Assembly (NCBI RefSeq): GCF_014647795.1
Contig: NZ_BMPW01000028.1
Location: forward strand, 41,511 to 105,510
From: Actinoplanes campanulatus
GTDB lineage: Bacteria; Actinomycetota; Actinomycetes; Mycobacteriales; Micromonosporaceae
Reading direction: 5' to 3'
Length of the DNA: 64,000 nucleotides
Below the pieces are notes generated by a model. That model made no database searches. It was not told the DNA's origin and was given only the letters and a program-made list of their open reading frames with translations. A program made the position numbers and the translations under genes. Below are positions 61,289-64,000 of this stretch, piece by piece (the stretch's first letter is position 1; each line of letters starts with the position of its first letter).

Positions 61289-62362
61289 TTAACCCTCAAG
61301 GGGCACACTGGGCCCACGCAAAGAGGCATGCGGCAACAAACGCAGTTCCGCGAGCCGGGCGAGCACGAGCAGGCCGATCCGATCGGCCCCGTACTCGGAG
61401 AAGTGGGTGTTGTCGCGTAGCTCGTTGTAGAGGTAGATCGGCTTGGACCCCTCGACGCCGAGGCCCTCGACGAGCGCCGCGCTGTCCGCGGTCAGGTCGA
61501 TGTAGGGCACGGCCTGCTCGCCTGCGACAGCGGCCATCTCCGCCGGCAGGTCCACGCCGAGACCGTTCGTGTGCCGGGCCACCGCGTCCAGATGCCCGCT
61601 CGCGTCGAAGCGGCGCCGCACCGGCGGGCTCACCAGCACCGGCTTCGCATGCAGGGCACGCAGCTCGGTAATCATCCGGGTGAGGTTGGCGCGATAATCC
61701 TCGGCGGTCGTGGTCTTGTCGTTGTGGCCGAATTGCAGCAGCACCACGTCGCCCCGCCCGACCCGCGGCAGCATGGCGGCCCAGAGCAGCGGTTCGGCGA
61801 GGAAGGACCCGGTGCTCTCGCCGGAGTCGGCGTAGTTCGCCACGGTCACACCTCGCCGCAGGTGCTGCGGGATCGCCTGCCCCCAGCCGGTGTAGGGGAA
61901 GGTGTCCTGGTCGCAGACCGTCGAGTCGCCGGCCAGGAACAGCGTCGGGCCGTGGCGCCGGGCCGGGCGCACCGTGACCCGCTCGACCCGCGGCGCGGAG
62001 CCGGTGAAGGTCAGCGTCAGGCCGGGAGTGCCGGAGGTGACCTTGGTCGGTTCACCCTCGGGTTCGCGGACGTCGACGGCGAAGGAGCGGTGGGCGTACC
62101 GGCCGGCCTCGGTGGCGATCTCGCCGAGCATCATCCGGCGGGCCTCGGCCCGGACTCCGGTGACGGCGGCCTCGTCGGCGCTGCCGAGGACGACCGAGAC
62201 GTCGTACACACCGGGGACGACATCGAAGTGGCAGACGATCGGCGCGGCGCCGGAGCAATCCCCCGGAATGCCGCGGGGGCCGCCGGCGTGGGCCGGGCCG
62301 GCTACACCGCCGACAGCGGTGACGGCGGTCAGCGCCAGGTCGAGCGATCGTGATCTCCGCAC
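61289..62362 (-). CDS. Secreted SGNH esterase, rhamnogalacturonan acetylesterase-like (CE12 type)
   Basis: 357 residues from GTG 62362 with AAGAGGAGA upstream. Signal peptide (SLDLALTAVTAVGGVAGPAHA). Residues 30-135 are a beta-sandwich (VCHFDVVPGVYDVSVVLGSA), and from 140 the SGNH fold: block I FLAGDST with nucleophile S147, NYADSGESTGSF, LLQFGHNDKTTT and DNTHFSEYGADRIG with the Asp-His pair. This architecture matches rhamnogalacturonan acetylesterases, which strip acetyl groups so that PL11 lyases can work. Confidence 0.9.
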   Translation of the reverse strand: MRRSRSLDLALTAVTAVGGVAGPAHAGGPRGIPGDCSGAAPIVCHFDVVPGVYDVSVVLGSADEAAVTGVRAEARRMMLGEIATEAGRYAHRSFAVDVREPEGEPTKVTSGTPGLTLTFTGSAPRVERVTVRPARRHGPTLFLAGDSTVCDQDTFPYTGWGQAIPQHLRRGVTVANYADSGESTGSFLAEPLLWAAMLPRVGRGDVVLLQFGHNDKTTTAEDYRANLTRMITELRALHAKPVLVSPPVRRRFDASGHLDAVARHTNGLGVDLPAEMAAVAGEQAVPYIDLTADSAALVEGLGVEGSKPIYLYNELRDNTHFSEYGADRIGLLVLARLAELRLLPHASLRGPSVPLEG

Positions 62363-62393
62363 CGGTTCTCCTCTTGACGGATGACACAGGCAG

Positions 62394-62405
62394 TGAATCG
62401 TTTTA
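62394..62405. promoter_or_regulatory. Possible LacI-type site before the acetylesterase
   Basis: TGAATCGTTTTA, 31 bases upstream of the GTG start, resembles TGAAACGTTTTA at 61280-61291 at the other end of the same gene. Both are imperfect versions of the LacI-type palindrome TGAAACGTTTCA. Weak evidence. Confidence 0.35.
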
Positions 62406-62604
62406 CCGCGCTGCCATGCAAGCAGGCACATCGACATCCGTCAACAGATGCACCGGGACGTGGGCCGGCCGCCGCTCAGTTGATCAACGAAGGCGGTCAC
62501 TGGGGGATTTCGGGCGACCGCCGGTCTTTTGCCACCGGACCCGGATGAGCGAACCGGAATCGGCGGGCCGGCCCGCGCGGAGGCACGCGTGGCGTGCACA
62601 ACGG

Positions 62605-62696
62605 CAGCGCGGGGCCGCGGGGACGGGCAGCGCGGGGCCGCGGGGACGGGCAGCGCGGAGCCGCGGGGACGGGCAGCGCGGAGCCGCGGGGACGGG
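62605..62696. repeat. 23-bp GC-rich tandem repeat, four copies
   Basis: Units begin at 62605, 62628, 62651 and 62674 and are contiguous; units 1-2 and 3-4 differ by one base (GGGG versus GGAG). Degenerate copies with looser spacing run on to about 62830. The stretch 62440-63006 holds no gene that I can support. Confidence 0.88.
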
Positions 62697-63006
62697 CAAG
62701 CGCAAAGGCATGCGGAATGGCAGTACGGGGCCATGCGGACGGGGGCAGAGGCGTGTGGAACGGCAGTGCGGCGCGCGCGCACGGACAGCGCGGGGGCGCC
62801 CGGAACGGTAGCGCGGGGCGGCGGGGCCGGACGGGCGTAGATATGATTCATGGCAGGCGGTGCGCCCGCCCGAGCCCACGGGTGGCCGGCCCACGCCCGG
62901 TCGCCCATCAAGGGCCAAGAGTCCGCGACTCAGCGCCGTTCGATCCTGCCCCGGCGCCGTTATGTCGCCCGTCCGTGCAGGGCGTGGGACTGCTCCGGAG
63001 ACGACC

Positions 63007-63897
63007 ATGGTTGAGAAGCATCCCCGGCGGGCTCCCCGGCAGGGCCGGGCCCGCAAACGAGCCATCCGTGCCCAGGCCGCCCTGACCGGTGTGCGGTATT
63101 CGGTGGCCGCCCGCCAACTGGAGGCGACCGGCCTGCGGCCGGGCGAGACCGTGGCCGGCAGCGGCCGCACGATCTATCCGTTCACCGGTGACGAGCAGCG
63201 GCACCGTCTCATCGAGGCCCGCGCCCGGTGGGCTTTTGAGGAGCGGCTGGCCGACAGCCGGCGGGCCGCGTTGCTGCCGGACGGCCGCGCGCAGCATCTG
63301 GTCGAGCGGTTCCCGACGACCGGGTCGCTTTACCACGGCGAGGACCGCGCAGAACTGCTGTCGATGCTGTACATGGCGGTCGTCTTCGAGTCGCCCGCGC
63401 TGCTGCCGGAGCCCGGTTTCCTGGCCTGGGTGGCCGAGATGGGCGAGGAGACCACTGTCGACATGGAGTGCGCCGCTCTCGACCGGGCGGCCCGTGCGCT
63501 GCTCGACCGGAAGCCGGGCGAGCTGTGGCCGGTCCTGGAGCACGCGGTGGCCGCCAGCCGTGACGGCGCCGACTGGCACATGCGGCAGGTCGGCATCCGG
63601 CTGGCCGCGTTGAGCCAGGTCCTGTGGGCGACCCACCCGGAGGCGCCGGTCACCGGCGTGGCGCAGACGCTCGACGCGGTGCTGATGGTCGCCGACGACG
63701 GCCACGCCCCCGGCACCCGGGTGCGGCTGCAGACCGGGCCCTACCAGGGGCTGCGTGCCATGATCGTCGGCGCGGTGTGGGGCGCCGCCGGTCCGCCGGT
63801 GGCCTACCGGGTCCGCCGGGAGCGGTCCGGCCACACGCTGACGATGGCACCCGACGACCTGGTGGTGTTAGCCGGGCAGGAGCTCCTCCCCCACTGA
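63007..63897 (+). CDS. Unknown protein, 296 residues
   Basis: Starts at ATG 63007 with GGAG upstream; the frame is open further upstream but lacks coding character there. A basic N-terminus (HPRRAPRQGRARKRAIRAQA then ALTGVRYSVAARQL) suggests a nucleic-acid-binding tail. A helical middle part follows (LLSMLYMAVVFESPALLPEP, ECAALDRAARALLDRK) and a small beta-rich C-terminal domain (APGTRVRLQTGPYQGLRAMI, SGHTLTMAPDDLVVL), like an SH3-type barrel. Family not recognised; cytoplasmic. Overlaps the convergent Clp gene end by 30 bases. Confidence 0.75.
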   Translation: MVEKHPRRAPRQGRARKRAIRAQAALTGVRYSVAARQLEATGLRPGETVAGSGRTIYPFTGDEQRHRLIEARARWAFEERLADSRRAALLPDGRAQHLVERFPTTGSLYHGEDRAELLSMLYMAVVFESPALLPEPGFLAWVAEMGEETTVDMECAALDRAARALLDRKPGELWPVLEHAVAASRDGADWHMRQVGIRLAALSQVLWATHPEAPVTGVAQTLDAVLMVADDGHAPGTRVRLQTGPYQGLRAMIVGAVWGAAGPPVAYRVRRERSGHTLTMAPDDLVVLAGQELLPH

Positions 63898-64000
63898 CTC
63901 GATGGGGGCCGCGCAGCGGAAGACGAGCCCGGCCCGATCGTCGTCGCAGTCCACGACGACGATCTGGCCGGGGCGCAGCTCGTTGAAGAGGATCTGCTCG
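63868..64000 (-). CDS. Clp ATPase (ClpC-like), 3' end only
   Basis: The minus-strand frame enters at the window edge and stops at 63868-63870 (TAA). It reads EQILFNELRPGQIVVVDCDD, DRAGLVFRCAAPIESVGEEL, LPG. ILFNELxPGQIVxVD is the conserved end of the C-terminal domain of ClpC/ClpB AAA+ proteins. 44 residues are visible; the rest lies beyond the window. Confidence 0.68.
   Translation of the reverse strand, partial: EQILFNELRPGQIVVVDCDDDRAGLVFRCAAPIESVGEELLPG

Noticed and set aside
61272-61302. Terminator or operator cluster at the 3' end of the acetylesterase gene
   Set aside because: CGTTTC-TAT-GAAACG and CCC-TCAA-GGG are short dyads, partly inside the coding end; too weak to call as a terminator.
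62850-63008. Small open frame from ATG 62850 after a TAGATA box
   Set aside because: Arg/Pro-rich composition, no motif, and it overlaps the better-supported start at 63007.

Overview
The window reads as the chromosome of a high-GC, spore-former-like actinomycete, most plausibly Micromonosporaceae (Actinoplanes type). This rests on the very GC-rich coding sequence with strong GC3 bias, frequent GTG and TTG starts, several genes whose -10 box sits about 7 bases before the start codon (leaderless mRNAs), a mycothiol-dependent isomerase homologue, an IdeR/DtxR-like iron box, Tat-exported lipoproteins and secreted plant-polymer hydrolases with carbohydrate-binding modules. The genus is inference. 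I see no rRNA, tRNA, CRISPR array, phage or insertion sequence.

The dominant theme is degradation of plant cell-wall and storage polysaccharides, arranged as modules that each carry their own promoter/operator. (1) 636-4983, arabinan/arabinoxylan: two secreted GH43 enzymes with AbfB (CBM42-type) modules, followed in the same tight operon by an ECF sigma factor that itself carries a zinc-finger motif, hydrophobic segments and an AbfB domain. (2) 5851-13136 and 17840-24708, galactomannan: beta-mannosidase (GH2), alpha-galactosidase (GH36), a ROK regulator with an unusual insertion, a LacI-like ligand domain without a DNA-binding domain, a five-gene Dpp/Opp-type ABC importer and a secreted GH5 mannanase with CBM2. 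Very similar palindromes overlap the promoters of both halves. (3) 14412-16885, a secreted isoamylase with a MalR-like operator. (4) 26680-28097, a leaderless secreted GH18 chitinase. (5) 37900-46303, a LacI-controlled operon: GH39-like enzyme with two CBM35/6-like modules, a second GH36 alpha-galactosidase and a CUT1 ABC importer. (6) 51040-56503 plus 61289-62362, rhamnogalacturonan I: CUT1 importer, PL11 lyase and a CE12-type acetylesterase. The CUT1 systems lack their own ATPase and presumably share an MsiK-type ATPase encoded elsewhere; the Dpp-type system has its own two.

Between these lie housekeeping and regulatory genes: an EAL-domain fragment at the left edge, a chorismate mutase, flavodoxin, aldo/keto reductase with an XRE regulator, a GlxA-type regulator beside a DJ-1 protein and small membrane proteins, a TPR membrane protein, a BenE-like transporter, DUF4037, DUF402 and PRC-barrel proteins, a GGDEF diguanylate cyclase convergent with a STAS protein, and an iron-storage pair (bfd, bfr). 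The right edge enters the 3' end of a Clp ATPase gene on the minus strand.

Several stretches are gene graveyards: a phosphotransferase remnant (13298-13520), an AsnC/Lrp regulator with a one-base deletion plus an epimerase tail (31324-31917), a shattered TPR/CHAT-type gene (58014-59027) and a TIR fragment (60848-61130). Four unrelated tandem repeats (periods 54, 57, 47 and 23 bp) also occur. The most noteworthy possibility is the ECF sigma factor-AbfB fusion operonic with two AbfB-bearing glycosidases, which looks like a one-protein sugar-sensing transcription switch.
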